Shown here piece after piece: positions 35,340 through 47,320 of a stretch of 64,000 nucleotides of DNA; positions within the stretch are counted from its first letter, which is position 1, and each line of letters starts with the position of its first letter. The DNA lies in NCBI GenBank assembly GCA_039654915.1, contig CM077593.1, forward strand, positions 119,343,413-119,407,412, written 5' to 3'. This DNA is from Aquilaria yunnanensis (taxonomy: Eukaryota > Streptophyta > Magnoliopsida > Malvales > Thymelaeaceae). A model generated the notes under the pieces. That model searched no databases and was not told the DNA's origin. It worked only from the letters and a program-made list of their open reading frames with translations. The position numbers were made by a program, and so were the translations under genes.

Positions 35340-36190
35340 TTGGTAACTTAGATCTGAGGTTGTGGATTAAAAACCAATGTTTGGACAGTAATAAGTTAAG
35401 ATGGCATGAAGTCCCCAAAGGTACCTTGTTTTCTTTATTCCCTTGGGAAATTTGGTGCTCAAATAAGTATTTGAAAACCAAATGATACCCTTTACTGTTA
35501 TTTGTGATAACATCATTAAGAAATCTGTGAAATTTCACTTTCTTGGACCATGTAAAGCAGGTACTTTTGTTAAGCAGCTCTTGAGTATAAAATGGTAACC
35601 CTATTCTCTCAAGTACTTTTAAATTGAATACTAATGGATCCTTTTTAAAGGAGACTAACAAAGCAAAGGTGGGGGGAGTAATTAGAGACTGTGAGGGAAA
35701 TCTTATTGTAGGTTTTTCCCGTCATTTAGGTATTATAGAGGGCGTGCTTGTTTAACTTTGGGCATTGACTAAAGGCCTGAAATTAGCTGAACACATGCAC
35801 CTTTTTCCCCTTGAAACTAGGTTGGATTTAAAAGTTGTTGTTCAACTAATGAGTTCAACAGAGTGTACCAATCACATTTTGATTCCTTTGTTTAACTTTT
35901 GTAGGCTCACGCTACAGAAAAAGAATCTTAGGAGGTTGAGACATATCTACCGTGATGCTAATTCAGTGGCAGACTAGTTGGCTAAGCAAGAAAGGAGCTA
36001 ATGGCAGCGATGAGGGCATTGTTGGTTTTTGGAATTGCCTGGATTTTGTTGCTTATTGTGTACAAACTAATGATATGGGAATTACTTTTTTCCCAAGTTT
36101 CTGTGCAGCCCACCCGACTGAGCCGGGCTAGACTCTATGTTAGGGTGTAATTATTCTAATTTAATGCATTCCTATTTATAAAAAAAAAAT
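35340..36190 (+). pseudogene. LINE-type RNase H domain remnant with A-rich tail
   Basis: The plus strand reads FKLNTNGSFLKE, KVGGVIRDCEGNLIVGFSRH, LWALTKGLKLAE, LDLKVVVQLM and LRRLRHIYRDANSVAD, the order of the RNase H (RVT_3-type) domain carried by plant non-LTR retrotransposons. The usual catalytic Asp of KLNTDGS is Asn, and stops fall at 35753-35755 and 35975-35977. Weak upstream matches (LFPWEIW near 35435) extend to about 35340. An A-run at 36180-36189 may be the element's 3' tail. The reverse transcriptase is missing. Confidence 0.75.
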
Positions 36191-37730
36191 TGATGTTAGG
36201 TTTATTGCACTTGTAAAAACACACATAAACTAAGAGGCCTTTTGGTACAGTCTTTTTTGGTGATTTGGAACTTGATTAGGTTATCACATATAACATCGAG
36301 TCATTATATATTTTAATTAGCTTTTAAAACAAAAATTTCACGACACAATTGACAAAAGCACTACCTTAGGCTAATGACGGAAATTCCCTGCAATCATAGG
36401 AAAATGTAAGTTAAGGAGCCTGCTTAAGTGATTGTTTTCGGGAGTTTTCAATACTAAACGGGGAGAGATTTTGCAAAAGAGAGGTCCAATTACATATGGG
36501 TAGCGTTTAGAATGTATGAGTTGTGACATGTAAGACATATCTATCACTCTATATTTTACAAAGAAAATCCTCTATCCGTGTTAAATGTAAACTGGATAAT
36601 AATTCTAGAGACTTTCTAATAATAAGAGATTGTCACCAACATGTACTCCCCTGTCTCAATATAACTGGCTCATTCGACTTTGTTTGGAAATTAAGAAAAA
36701 CGTTTGTTTAGTGCGGTTTTAGAAAATACAAAAATAAATGGTGGTATCCTTTTTACCTTTTAAGAAAAAATCGATTAAGTAACTGAGACTACAAAAAAAA
36801 AAACAAAAAAAAAAAAAGGCTTGGTAAAAATGAGATGACAAGAGTAAATTTTTTTCCACAAATTCCAATGTTATATATAAGTATATATATAGTGTTGTTT
36901 TCGTAAATTGCATAATAGTTAAAATTTTACACTTTAAAGGGGCATAAAATATTTTTTAAAACATTTTAAGTGAAAATCAAATAAATTATTTGTTTATTTT
37001 TTCAATTGTAGGTTGGTAACGAAAATCCTTAAAATTAATTACTTTATAAAAAATTATTGAAGGGATTATTGTAATAGAGTTTTAGCTTTTTAAATGGTAT
37101 TGATTCTATACCAAAAATTAAAAAAAATAAACGGTTTTGAAAATGGGGAAGAATTAATTTTGTTCCTCTTTTGCCAACTTCTTACACCGTTTGAAAACTG
37201 TAACATTCAATGAGACTCAAAAGCCCTAGAGAACTTTTTTACGAAAAATCAAAGTTGTTTTATATTTAATTTTTTTTAATTTTTTCAATTCAAAGACAAA
37301 AATAATTGACATGAAAAGTAAAAGTTTTTTATGCATAAAAAAATATTATACAATTTTTTGAAGCGTGTAAATAATTTATAATAAATTGCATAGAATGTTG
37401 AGATTTCTAGACTCCTAGTATTAAAATATAAAATCAATTTGTTCTAAAAGCTCTCTATAACATAAGTCTGAAATGTAAAGCTAATGATCTAAAATTGGTA
37501 ATATCATCATCTATAAATTCGTCTTTTAACTATAATTAAGGCATTTTCTGAAATTATCGGAATGTTTATCAGATCTAAACATATAGAAAGTCACAGACGT
37601 TACATTAGCATAACTGTGGCACAGGTTGGATACACAATCGAAACTCATGTGGAAAAAAAAGGGCCTACCAAAAAAAAAAAAACAGTAAAATAAATTAAAA
37701 TCCCCAATACTTTTATAATTTTTTTACTGG
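36191..37730. other. Intergenic DNA upstream of PRAF, no gene seen
   Basis: AT-rich with several A- and T-runs (36794-36818, 37670-37682). No exon, RNA gene or element end is recognised. Confidence 0.5.
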
Positions 37731-38261
37731 AAAATTGTGCCATGGAAATGTCTTCTCACTTCTTTTCACCTCAGGCGATTTCCTGCTTACTTTTCCCATC
37801 TTTGACTCCTTCTGTACTTTTTTGACAAAACAACGGAACTCTGGTCTCGCCCTTCTCTCCGCTCCCCTCTCCTCCTGTCTCTATACCTCCGTCTCCTCCG
37901 GTTACCGCAGTCCCACTTTTGTTCCCTGCCGGAATTTTGTGCCGGCCTCCGTTTAAACCTTCCTCCCCCCGAGGTACTTGCTCGGTCAACTAAGCCAGCA
38001 GCAAGCTGCTAGCTTCGAGTCTTGTGGTCTTGGTTTCGGAGGAGCCTCGCAGATCTGCAGAGTCTCGTTGAGAATTCCGAGGTCTGAAGTTCTGTTCAGT
38101 TTCATCTTCTGTCTTTAGTGGTTTTTGAGCCGTAGCTGTGGATGGTAACGCGCGGACGAAGAAGAGAAACCGAAGAGCGGCGCCGTTGGAGTTGATGATG
38201 AACGGAGCTCAAGGGAGCGATCGCAGAGGGAGGTGGCGTTTTGGTGAATTTCTCACATGGA
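37731..38261 (+). promoter_or_regulatory. Likely PRAF leader region with upstream ATGs
   Basis: A CT-rich, GC-richer stretch (37840-37990, TCTCC repeats) precedes the start codon, typical of a plant promoter/5' leader boundary. Upstream ATGs: 38142 opens an 18-codon frame ending in TGA at 38193-38195. That stop overlaps an ATG at 38195 (TGATG), whose frame runs to TAG at 38276-38278, past the main ATG at 38262 and out of its frame. A further ATG lies at 38257, also out of frame. The transcription start is unknown, so some of these may not be transcribed. Confidence 0.5.
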
Positions 38262-41200
38262 ATGGCAGATCTTGTTAGCTACGGAAATGCCCGCCGTGAT
38301 ATCGACCAGGTTTCTCCTCCTTACTCTTTCTTTCCTCGTATTCTGCTTATGTTGTTTTATCCTTATTTGTGTCTTTTCGTAGTTGCCATGAACTATGGTT
38401 ATTACTTGGCAATCTGTATTGTTCTGCTCCTAGCTGAATTCCTATTCATACGGTGCTTGAGTGACGATCATGGTCGTAAATTCAGTAAAATTTTCGTTCA
38501 GATTATGTTTTATTCGGTAGAATTGCTATATGATTGTGGAATGACCACAATGCGGAAAGGTTTCAGTCAGGTTCTATTTGCCCATAGGACTAGGAGTACC
38601 ATTTTTGGGCTTGGGATAATCAGTTGGGATTGGCAATGTTGCAACTTTTCTTTTATTTGTTGTTGAAGAGGATTATGATTTTCTTACGTGAAACATTGGG
38701 TGTTTGATTATTGCTAATTTGAGGGGAAAGGGATCTGCAGATTCTAAATATGCTTGCTTTCTGGTTTCAAAATTTCAGCGTGCAAAAGAAAAATATAAAT
38801 TATAGTGCTGTACAGTACCTATGTTCCTAGATGAATGGATTGAAGCTAAGGATTTGCAAGTTCTAATTTGCAATTTTGTCGCAAATTTTCACTTGGTAGC
38901 ATAAATTTTTACTAATGCACGTTATCCGTTTAAGGAGGATTGTTATGCCCTTCTAAGTTGTGTGATGTATGGTGTGGTAGTAGACATGATCTACATTGTC
39001 AAGCATGATATGGCACCAAGATGATTGTTGAGTTTGAGCCATGTGGTAGTTTGAATCTCATGGTATGTCTTGTTTGTACTGCCTTGTTTGTTAATCCAAC
39101 TGCTCTGAGATATTTTAGTGGTAATTCGACTTTGCAGGCAATAACTGCTTTGAAGAAGGGTGCTCAGCTTCTGAAATATGGTCGTAAGGGAAAACCTAAG
39201 TTCTGTCCATTTAGACTTTCTAATGTAAGTCCAATTTTGCAAGACTTCTATACTGCTATTTCAGTGTGGCATTGATTGAACCTGCATTATATTGTACCCA
39301 AGTGTAAACAACCTTGTTCTTTTGGTCTTTCAATAAGTTAGCTGTGATTAGAATATTGATGCATCTTCACTGTTGTTTTAATGGAAGCAAAGTCGAAGCA
39401 CGAAAAGTTTCTGGTATTTAATTTTGGTTGAATATTGTCCCTTTCACTCTTTTGATATTCTAATGTCTCAGTTCTCAGATGAAACCTTGATAGGAATAAT
39501 TCAGGAGCTCTTCAATTCTTAACAACTGGTCATATGTTTTATTTTGGCTAATTATAAAGCCAAGAATTTCAAGCATGCTCATTGTGAATCTTGCTTCTGA
39601 CAGGAAGCTTTTTTTTTATCTGTTCCCTGATAAATTAACAGGATGAAACATCTTTAATATGGATTTCAAGCAGTGGAGAAAGAAGTTTGAAACTATCATC
39701 TGTCTCTAGAATCATTCCTGGACAAAGAACTGTAAGATTTTGTTATTCCTGTGTTCCTTTTTGTCATGTTGATTTTGTGGCAATTTTTTGGCATATCGCT
39801 TTCAATTAAGTTCAGACTCATTTCCCTCGTGAATATAGCTATTTAGTGGTTATTTCTTGTAGCTTGAGTTATTTAATGGACTTGCAGGCTGTTTTCCAGC
39901 GGTACCTTCGTCCTGAGAAAGATTATTTGTCATTTTCTCTTATCTACAATAATGGAAAGAGGTCACTCGATCTGGTGAGTGTTTAAAATTTTGAAGTCTC
40001 ATTGTAGTGCACTTGTTTCCATTTTTCACTCGTAGCATCTATATTTGTTAGTTGAAATGCATAGTTGATTGACTATTTAGTGTATATTAATTGGGTGCAT
40101 ATTGCCATGTAGATCTGCAAGGACAAGGTTGAGGCAGAGGTGTGGATTGCTGGCCTTAAGGCTCTAACATCTTCTGGTCAGGGTGGGCGCTCTAAAATTG
40201 ATGGATGGAATGATGGAGGCCTCTACCTTGATGTAATTATGCGTATTATTATTATTTTTATTATTTGTTTCTATTTTCATTTTAAGTGTCATTATATTCA
40301 TTAAGATTGCCTGCATCACAAGAGAAGCCTCGTTAGCTGTTGCAATGCCATGTTGCTTGGTAATTTCTTTCCAGTTAGAGCTAGAGATTGGTAAGAAGCA
40401 AAGATATGGGATTGCAAAAGTAGGAAAAAGATTTATCCTAGGGAATGTTCTCTTTCCTGAGATTTTGTTGCGTTCATCACAAATGCACAATTACATGCTT
40501 ACATTTTTTAGTTGTTGATGCTTACCTGCTGAACTCATTTAGCAGTATCATCCATTTAAGAAAATGTCACTGAAAAAATGATGAATTGTGACCAATTTTT
40601 TTATCAAAATCTCACCACTGATGATCACTGTACAAATCCACTGTTGCTGGTTTTTCCAACTTCTGTTAGAAATTTTATGTATTCTGTGTCTGACATGAGA
40701 CTTCATACTCAATTTAATTTAGGACGGAAGAGATCTGACATCAAATAGTCCAACTGACAGTTCTGTTAGTGTTACTCGAGATATTAGCTCTCCTGACATT
40801 TCTCTTGGTTTAAATCCTATTGCTTCACCGAAGAGTTCACAACCAGAAAACCCTGAAAGATCACATGTAGAATCAAACGGCACAAACATGCAAGTTAAAA
40901 GTTCTAGTTCGGATGTTTTCCGAGTTAGTGTTTCCAGTGCACCAAGCACTTCTAGTCATGGTTCCGCAAATGATGATTGTGATGCCTTAGGAGATGTATA
41001 CATTTGGGGTGAGGTAACATGTGATGCTGTTGTCAAGGTTGGGGCTGATAAGAGTGCAACTTATTTGAGCACAAGGGCTGATGTGCTCCTTCCGAGACCA
41101 TTAGAATCCAATGTTGTTCTAGATGTGCATCATATAGCGTGTGGTGTCAAGCATGCTGCATTGGTTACAAGGCAAGGTGAAGTATTTACATGGGGTGAGG

Positions 41201-44200
41201 AATCTGGAGGACGGCTTGGCCATGGTGTTGGAAAAGATGTCATTCAACCTCGTCTTGTTGAATCTCTGGCTGTTACTAGTGTTGACTTCATTGCTTGTGG
41301 AGAGTTCCACACTTGTGCAGTAACAATGGCAGGAGAACTTTATACATGGGGTGATGGAACACATAACGCTGGGCTTCTTGGTCATGGAACTGATATAAGC
41401 CACTGGATACCGAAGAGAATCTCAGGTCCTCTTGAGGGACTTCAGGTTGCGTCTGTAACTTGTGGTCCATGGCATACAGCTTTGATTACGTCAACTGGAC
41501 AGCTCTTTACATTTGGGGATGGTACATTCGGTGTCTTGGGTCATGGTGACCGAGAAAGTGTTCCATACCCTAGAGAAGTGGACTCTTTATCTGGATTAAG
41601 GACAATTGCCATTGCCTGTGGCGTCTGGCATACTGCTGCTGTTGTGGAGGTAATTGTCACACAATCCAGTTCCAGTGTTTCCTCTGGAAAGCTGTTTACT
41701 TGGGGTGATGGGGACAAAAACCGCCTTGGTCATGGAGATAAAGAACCACGGCTTAAACCCACTTGTGTGCCAGCTTTGATCGATTACAATTTTCAGAAAG
41801 TTGCTTGTGGACACAGTTTAACAGTTGGTTTGACAACATCAGGTCACGTTTTTACAATGGGAAGTACTGTGTACGGTCAACTTGGGAATCCAAATGCTGA
41901 TGGAAAGCTACCATGTTTAGTAGAAGAAAAGCTTGCTGGTGAATGCGTTGAAGAAATTGCGTGTGGTGCATATCATATTGCTATTTTGACATCCAGGAAT
42001 GAAGTTTACACTTGGGGAAAGGGTGCTAATGGAAGACTGGGCCATGGAGATATTGAAGATCGAAAAATGCCTGCTTTGGTTGAAGCTCTAAAGGACAGGC
42101 ATGTTAAGTATATTGCTTGTGGCTCAAACTATAGTGCAGTGATCTGTCTCCATAAATGGGTCTCTGGTGCAGAGCAGTCCCAGTGCTCAGCTTGTAGACA
42201 GGCATTTGGGTTTACCAGGAAAAGGCATAACTGCTATAATTGTGGCCTTGTGCATTGTCATTCTTGTAGTTCAAGAAAAGCCATGAGAGCAGCTTTGGCA
42301 CCAAACCCTGGGAAACCTTATCGTGTTTGTGATTCTTGTTTTACAAAGCTAAACAAAGTTTCAGATACAGGTAATAATATCAGGAAGAATGCTTTGCCTC
42401 GTCTCTCAGGTGAAAACAAGGATAGGTTGGAGAAAGCTGAGATAAGGTCATCCAGGTCAGGTGTTCCGTTAAATGTGGAGTTAATAAAACAGCTTGATAG
42501 CAAAGCAGCCAAACAAGGGAAAAAGGGTGAAACTTTTGCACTAGTCCGTACGGCAGCTCAAGCACCTTCTTTATTGCAACTGAAAGATGTTGTTTTGGCC
42601 AGCACCAATGATTTGCGTCGTACAACTCCTAAACCAGTTCTTGCCCCATCTGGAGTAAGTTCAAGGTCTGTTTCACCTTTCTCAAGGAGGCCTAGCCCAC
42701 CACGTTCTGCTACTCCTGTCCCAACAACATCAGGACTTTCCTTTTCTAAGAGTATAACAGATAGTTTGAAGAAGACTAATGAACTGTTGAATCAAGAAGT
42801 ATTCAAGTTGCGTGCACAGGTATATGATCTGGTTTTATTCAAGTCTTAAACTTAGTGTTTTGTTCTTGGCCCCTTTTCATATGTCAGGAAGAGGCTTGCC
42901 TTGAGAAGATTTACTTGAAAATATTTTTCCATTTTCTTTAATGCTTTTAACTTCAAGTTTAATTGATCTTGAGCGAATAATCTAATTCTGGAGACTTAGG
43001 TTGAGAGCTTGAGAGAGCGATGTGAGCTTCAAGAGTTAGAGATTCAGAAATCAACAAGTAAAGCTCAGGAAGCAATGGCATTGGCAGCAGAGGAATCTGC
43101 AAAGTGCAGAGCTGCAAAGGATGTGATAAAATCACTCACTTCTCAGGTTGTCTTTTAACTTCATTTGATGTGTTTCAGTGGAATGCTATTAACATTTTAG
43201 AAATTCTCATCGTTCTATTCATGCATTATAAACTTGACTCAGTAGTTAAAAGATGTTCATCTTGACTGATCATTCCATGGTTTGTGTAATTTACATCAAC
43301 TGGCATCAGTGTGCCTTACAATATTCTCCCTTTCTTCGACAGTTCATAACCCTTAACCATCTTGGTGGATTCTGTTGTTTTGCTTTTCAAGCATGATTTA
43401 ATATTTTGTTTCCATTTAACTTTATTCTGCTCCCTCTATGTTTAAAGTTGATATCTTCCTGCATTCATTTTCAGCTTAAGGATATGGCTGAGAGGCTTCC
43501 ACCTGGCATTTATGATGCTGACAGCATTAGACCAGCATGCCTACCAAATGGTTTGGAGACCAATGGTGTCCACTATTCTGATTCTAATGGGGAGCAACAT
43601 TCAAGATCTGATTCCATTGGTGGTTATTTTCTATCCTCCCCCACCAGTGGTTTTGACGCCACTGCCAACAATGGAAGTCAAGTTCCCAGTCGATCACCTA
43701 AGGAATCACCCTTAAACAATGGAAGAGAAGACCATCAAGATACTAGACTACAAAATGGTGTTACCTTTCAAACTAATAGTGGTAGCATATCAGAGACTGT
43801 TGATGGAAAAGACTCTGAAACGTACCAAGATGGAGAGAATGGTATGAGATCCAGGAATTCCACATTGGCTGGTAATGGAAACCAAGTTGAGGCAGAGTGG
43901 ATCGAACAATATGAGCCTGGGGTATATATAACTCTGGTGGCACTACGTGATGGAACTAGGGATCTCAAGCGAGTGCGCTTCAGGTACCTATTTCACACCT
44001 GTTGTTTCATTGACTTTATCTGCGTGGGGTACTGGGGTTTTTGTTTGTCAGAAAAGGGACTAATCTTGGATTGGACATTCTATGTCTTATTGGAATATTG
44101 TTTCTTTCGGTTTTTCTTAGTGCTAGCTAGACCACCTATTCTCAGAAAAAAGTCCTGTAGACCTGGGGGTGACCCTAAGAAACTAGGGAACAAACTTTTG

Positions 44201-44526
44201 GTTGTTGTGAGAGCAGTTTAATTGTAATGTCATAAACTTTTTAAGATGTCCTAATATTTGAGCGAGCTATATAGTGAGAATGAGAAACTGGTATAACTGG
44301 TGAATTGAACTGTAAAATGAAATGTTTACTCTTAACCATTAACTGAATTACATATTGGTCATGCAGCCGGCGAAGATTCGGGGAGCACCAAGCGGAAACT
44401 TGGTGGTCAGAAAACCGGGAGAAGGTGTATGAGAGGTATAATGTTCGCGGAGCAGATAAATCTTCGGTTTCTGGGCAGACAATGCGTAGATCAGAGGGAG
44501 CCCTTTCACCAGCCTCCCAAACGTAG
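38262..44526 (+). CDS. PRAF-family protein: PH, RCC1 repeats, variant FYVE and BRX domains, 1114 aa
   Basis: A plant signalling protein; relatives bind phosphoinositides, and their RCC1 region has been linked to small-GTPase exchange. Exons: 38262-38309, 39138-39224, 39642-39731, 39888-39974, 40113-40232, 40723-42819, 43000-43146, 43475-43983, 44367-44526 (3345 nt, all GT-AG, in frame). PH domain about residues 17-125; RCC1 propeller about 235-619 with repeated WGxGxxxRLGHG motifs; FYVE about 623-689 with [10 protein letters not shown], where N and Y replace the usual H and R of the basic motif and the WxxD Asp is absent, as known in PRAF1. Then a Ser/Arg/Pro-rich stretch, a coiled coil about 820-900, and a BRX domain about 1031-1091 ([16 protein letters not shown]). 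The start [16 protein letters not shown] matches the family. Exon 6 alone supplies 699 codons. Intact. Confidence 0.97.
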
Positions 44527-44979
44527 CAGTAAGAACTTGGGGGGGAAGTGTCTCCATTCCAACCATTCTGTACCATTGCAGTGAGAAAGGAAAGGCGATA
44601 GCAGAATATATATTCTAGTATTTTGACTTTTGTTAATTTTTGTTGGTATTCGACCCGACCCGACCCCATTTCTGTTGTCACCCTAGCCCCTCGTTTCCTA
44701 TTTATTGTCTGGGCACCGGCCTTTCGAAAAAGATCCGTTGTATTGTAGTGTATATATATTCATCATTTGCGAGATGGGATGGGGCGGAAAGGAAAAGGTT
44801 TTTGTCCATTCAATTTTTTTTTTCCCTCTTTTCTGTGTCTCTTGTTTGTTGGTGTCTGGCGACTGGCGCTGGCCTGGCCTTTTGTTCGGTCCGTTTTTGT
44901 CCTTCAAACAGTTTGACCGAGCAGTGTAAATTCAAGGGGTAAATAGAACCATTAGTTCCAATTATCTAATTGTAATTAT
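44527..44979 (+). other. PRAF 3' UTR and downstream spacer
   Basis: Follows the TAG at 44524-44526. T-rich with a G-run (44539-44544). No other gene. The poly(A) site is not certain. Confidence 0.5.
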
Positions 44980-45382
44980 AAATTGGTTCTCAACTTTTAT
45001 TTTATTGTAAACAGGTTCTAAATCTTTATAATTTATTGTTTATTAAATTAAGGCAGTCACATAAACTAATTTATAAATAGGAAAAACTGCGAACTTACAT
45101 GGTCAATTGACTTTTAAACAATATGATACAATTAAATTTATAAAAAGATAGTTATATAAAAGTTAAATTCAATCTGATTCGTAACTATTTTCTGACAAAT
45201 TCAAAGTGTCATAAGTTTTTAACAGTTAAATGACAATTAAATTAACAGTTTTTCCTTTTTGTGAATCAGGTTTTTGTACCAACTTAGTCTTGCCTAGAGG
45301 TAGGGACTAATTTGCAACAAGCTATAAAGATTTTTGAGATAACCTGTAATAAAATGAAAGTTGAGTACCGATTTGCAACAGA
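44980..45382. mobile_element. MULE-type MITE with ~70-bp TIRs
   Basis: The left AAATTGGTTCTCAACTTTTA/TTTATTGTAAACAGGTTCT and the reversed right AAATCGGTACTCAACTTTCA/TTTATTACAGGTTATCTC pair as inverted repeats. The interior is AT-rich and non-coding. Confidence 0.6.
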
Positions 45383-46229
45383 AACTAAAGCTTTGGGATG
45401 GCTGGTGCTCTTTGCCCAAATGATCGCCTGCGCCCTGCCGATGAAATTTTGCTATCCAAGCAATCCAAAGGTTTGATGCTTCTTTCCAGTTCCGTCTCAC
45501 CTTGGACGTTTATGCGATGAAAATTTTCTCCATTAACAAGTATTTTATTCTTACGATCAGTGTTTTTTTTCCCCATCCAAATGAAGAAGTCTCTTATTGC
45601 TGCGGAAGAAACTCTTTTCACCACGTATAGTTATTTTCGTGATGATTAATCATCGTCTGGGATCTATAGAGTCAACGTAATGTGATCAGAAACATTAAAA
45701 ATTATGAATTAAATTAAGAGAGTATTAGATTAAAGATTATAGCTTTAGGTCAACCAACGTGACCGACAATGGAAACCCATATAGCTAAAATGGTGCAAAA
45801 TTCCATGTCCTCTTCTTCTTTATATCTTAAGGGTAACCAAACCTACTAGTCAGTTGAATTTCTCTACTGCCCTTTTGACATCGACATGAAGCAAATATAC
45901 CAATATATATATATATATATATATATATGCTAAGCATAGCAATGAAAATTCACACTAAAATAGGTAAACATCACATATGAATGCCATTTTTTTACAACGT
46001 ACATGGTGTTATGTTACATGCATGTACTTGGACCATTTCTAAAGGAAAGATAATAATTTGGGTTGATGATAGTCATCATCCCTAAACTAATATTCATGTT
46101 GCTTCATCATCTGGTAACTACTAATTGTTACATTAATTATTTTCTAACTATAAAATTGTTATAATAACATCATACTGTAAGGTTGAACTGTTAAGAAGTA
46201 ATGAAATTATGAGGAAATGTGTATAGTTT
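45383..46229. other. Intergenic DNA, no gene recognised
   Basis: A minus-strand frame (45624-45385, no ATG in a good position) resembles nothing known. (AT)n microsatellite at about 45903-45928. Confidence 0.45.
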
Positions 46230-46738
46230 GTCCTAAAATTTAGTAAACTTTTCATTTGAGTCCTAATTTTTTTTCTTATTACAGATTCTAGTTCATTTCA
46301 TTTTTTTTTTTCCATTCCTTCAGTTTTTTTTTCCAATAAGTAGATTCTTTTGCCATTAAACCTTTAACAGAACCTTGATCTTGTGTTCGCGATTCGGTCA
46401 AAAATTGGGATCAGGTTATGGCCGATTCGCCAGGGCCGCAGCAAAATGGTGGAGCTACGAAAGGGTCATGTGGTGGTGTAAGTCGACGAGATGGGTGGTG
46501 GTAGACATTGGTCCAGAGGGAGGGAAGGAAACACATAAATCTGAAGTCAATAATAGCATAATTTAAGGATTAAGTGTCAAAATTGGGCAATCAGTTAATC
46601 ATCAATAACCCACAAAAACAATTGACCAGAAATAGTACTACAAAACAGTATCCGCTTGCATCTATTGAGATTCAGATTCAGATGTATAACCTAAATCGAT
46701 TCAAATTCAGAAAATTTTCAAGATTGAACTAAACATTC

Positions 46739-47046
46739 TTGTAAATCCAGCAAAAAGGGCACTTGGGTCTCTTCCACTTGTGCTGCAAGAGAAAGATAAG
46801 CCACAGCTGCCAATTGAATCACCACGTGGCTTGTTTCGCTGGTAGTGGAAGCAGATGAAAAATCGATCGAGACAGTTGACGACGAGGAGAGCAATGAGAG
46901 CAGAGAAAGAGTAAAAAATGATGACCTTTTAAAACCCAAATCATAGCATCGCGACGAGCTTCAGTGAGATTCGTATGGATCTCGATGATTTTACATAGCT
47001 GGTTTTGCTCTTGCTTAAAAAGCAGAGAAACATTCTCGTTCTCATC
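46739..47046 (-). pseudogene. Captured D3-type cyclin fragment with two frameshifts
   Basis: Three blocks in consecutive frames on the minus strand give the cyclin N-box in order: LFKQEQNQLCKIIEI and TEARRDAMIWVLK; then FYSFSALIALLVVNCLDRFF with FHYQRNKP; then IQLAAVAYLSLAAQVEETQV with PFLLDLQ. This is the CYCD3 core (family text SFSALTAVLAVNYLDRF, QLAAVACLSLAAKVEET). Two single-frame shifts separate the blocks. It ends exactly after LLDLQ, where CYCD genes commonly have an intron, so genomic exon pieces were copied. Not functional; the destruction box and C-terminal cyclin fold are absent. Confidence 0.85.
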
Positions 47047-47099
47047 CTAGAATAGGTCGTGCTCGACCAAGATGGACCCAGAAATATTTTCTTGGTCCG

Positions 47100-47197
47100 T
47101 CAGTTAGCCTCTGCTTCTTGTGGCTTGTGTAGTGGCATCTGAGCGCCTGGAATAACGGGAGCCACTTGTAGCAAGCCTTGCACCGAAAGAAATGGCC
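47100..47197 (-). pseudogene. Captured C2H2 (QALGGH-type) zinc-finger fragment
   Basis: FFRCKACYKWLPLFQALRCH and then YTSHKKQRL show the plant C-x2-C-x12-H-x3-H spacing, with FQALRCH where the plant family has FQALGGH. One finger only, and the open frame around it (47239-47042) has no other recognisable part. It adjoins the cyclin fragment within the same MULE, making a chimera of two unrelated genes. GG to RC in the signature suggests decay. Confidence 0.6.
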
Positions 47198-47320
47198 AGC
47201 GTAGTCGTCACTTATCTTGGAGTCGGAGAGCAATATCAAGCAATCATCGGATAATAAGGACTGCAGTAGAAAATGATAGGGTTTTAGGACTCAAATATAA
47301 AAATTTATTAAGTTGATGAC

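Larger units (their letters stand above)
46230..47320. mobile_element. Pack-MULE carrying pieces of two host genes
   Basis: Left GTCCTAAAATTTAGTAAACT/TTCATTTGAGTCCTAA and reversed right GTCATCAACTTAATAAATTT/TATATTTGAGTCCTAA form TIRs of about 45-50 bp. No clean 9-bp duplication was found, so ends are approximate. Within lie a D3-type cyclin fragment and a C2H2 zinc-finger fragment, both on the minus strand and about 55 bp apart. No transposase. The CG-rich interior contrasts with the AT-rich surroundings. Confidence 0.68.

Noticed and set aside
38241..38261. PRAF start 7 codons upstream of MADLVS
   Set aside because: That position is TTG. The family start is MADLVSYG at the ATG at 38262.
42820..42849. 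PRAF reading frame continuing to a stop at 42849
   Set aside because: A good donor (CAG|GTATAT) at 42819/42820 and a homologous next exon at 43000 show that this is intron read-through.
45385..45624. 79-codon minus-strand frame as a gene
   Set aside because: No homology recognised, no ATG in a convincing position, and flanked by a MITE. Not supported.
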